Part shown: piece after piece, positions 12,259 through 12,722 of the stretch | How the letters are laid out: the number at the start of each line of letters is the position of its first letter | Numbering within the stretch: position 1 is the first letter of the stretch | NCBI GenBank assembly: GCA_001803705.1 | Contig: MHDY01000082.1 | Span: 1 to 12,722 of the forward strand | Direction of reading: 5' to 3' | DNA from: Nitrospirae bacterium GWC2_56_14 | Lineage (GTDB): Bacteria; Nitrospirota; UBA9217 | Length of the DNA stretch: 12,722 bases | Made by a program: the position numbers and the translations under genes | The notes under the pieces: generated by a model | Seen by the model: only the letters and a program-made list of their open reading frames with translations | What the model was told of the DNA's origin: nothing | Database searches by the model: none

Positions 12259-12722
12259 TCACTGCAGCGGTTTGTTATGGCATACCCCGCAGCTGTCAAC
12301 GGGCAACCTGCCGCTGCCATGGCAATCGGTACAGGACCTTCCCATACTATGCCTTGCCGGCGCCGCCCAACCGCCGGTGTGAGAACGCGGCGGGGTCTCG
12401 TTATGGCAGCGTATGCAGAAATCCTGTCTATGGCAGGTCAAACAACGTTCACGGTTCCCTTCGGCCATGAAACCATGGCTCAGCGTGCGCCAGGTATTCG
12501 TATGGTCCCGCGGCGGCCGGGTGTTATGACAGGAGATACAGTCATTTTTGCCGTGGCATGTGAGGCAGGACTGCTCGCCTGCGCTGAGATCCAAACCGGC
12601 TGATGCGCCATGAAATTCGATCCAGCCCCCTTTGTGCGAATCCGGCCGTGGAAAGGGTATCTTCTCCGCCGCCGCAGGTGCGGCTTCGGTCTTCGGCGTC
12701 GCCGCGGGTGCTGCGGAAGCTT
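12259..12722 (-). CDS. Multiheme cytochrome c, C-terminal part with six CxxCH motifs (cut by window edge)
   Basis: The frame is open from the right edge to the stop at 12259-12261, so the N-terminus with its expected signal peptide lies outside; a TTG at 12592-12594 should not be taken as the start. The visible 153 residues begin with an Ala/Pro-rich linker, then PDSHKGGWIEFHGASAG, then three paired-heme modules: CLTCHGKNDCISCH, CLTCHRQDFCIRCH, and CTDCH followed after nine residues by CGVCH. The first two modules are followed by PPRDHTNTWRTLSHG and PPRSHTGGWAAPARHS, whose histidines are candidates for distal heme ligands. This repeat layout suggests internal duplication. The protein should be a periplasmic or exported electron carrier. 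It precedes the 540-residue cytochrome gene on the same strand, and the two are probably co-transcribed. Confidence 0.88.
   Translation of the reverse strand, partial: ASAAPAATPKTEAAPAAAEKIPFPRPDSHKGGWIEFHGASAGLDLSAGEQSCLTCHGKNDCISCHNTRPPRDHTNTWRTLSHGFMAEGNRERCLTCHRQDFCIRCHNETPPRSHTGGWAAPARHSMGRSCTDCHGSGRLPVDSCGVCHNKPLQ

Overview
The window is a housekeeping cluster from a Gram-negative, respiring bacterium, followed by the edge of a multiheme cytochrome c locus. The gene order rplU-rpmA-obg-proB-proA-nadD-rsfS-rlmH-gpmI, a LapA/LapB-type lipopolysaccharide (LPS) control protein, a secreted TlpA-type thioredoxin and cytochromes with both CxxCH and CxxxxCH motifs together point to a Geobacter-like Desulfobacterota/Desulfuromonadota lineage or to Nitrospirota. 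I cannot separate these from the sequence alone. Coding DNA is moderately GC-rich; several intergenic stretches are clearly AT-rich.

Bases 1-8500 (all minus strand, so transcription runs toward base 1). A TTGACA-type promoter at 8468-8497 drives rplU (L21) and rpmA (L27), which are separated by an AT-rich CAAAT-type repeat. A hairpin terminator lies just downstream of rpmA. A second run then holds obg, proB, a tlpA-like gene, proA, nadD, rsfS, rlmH, a LapA-LapB-like fusion gene and the first 80 codons of gpmI, which runs off the left edge. This block combines ribosome assembly (Obg, RsfS, RlmH, L21, L27), proline synthesis (ProB, ProA), NAD synthesis (NadD), glycolysis (GpmI) and envelope control (LapB-like). 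Spacing is tight: nadD/rsfS overlap by 8 nt and rsfS/rlmH by 4 nt. Several genes start with GTG or TTG.

Bases 8500-9453 are mostly non-coding. They hold an unassigned stretch with possible decayed coding sequence, a likely real 61-residue minus-strand protein with a good ribosome binding site, and a dispersed palindromic repeat of the 'GTCATTGCGAGGAGCG' type.

Bases 9454-10510 (plus strand) hold prmA (L11 methyltransferase) with its own TTGACA-18-TACAAT promoter and a GTG start. It ends at a strong hairpin that should terminate transcription in both directions.

Bases 10552-12722 (minus strand) hold two multiheme c-type cytochrome genes facing prmA. The complete one is a 540-residue lipoprotein with seven CxxCH motifs plus CX4CH, CX9CH and CX3CH variants. 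The one upstream is cut by the right edge; its visible C-terminal part carries six CxxCH motifs. They probably belong to one operon for periplasmic or outer-membrane electron transfer. The TlpA-like protein between proB and proA could supply thiol reduction for cytochrome maturation, but that link is inference.
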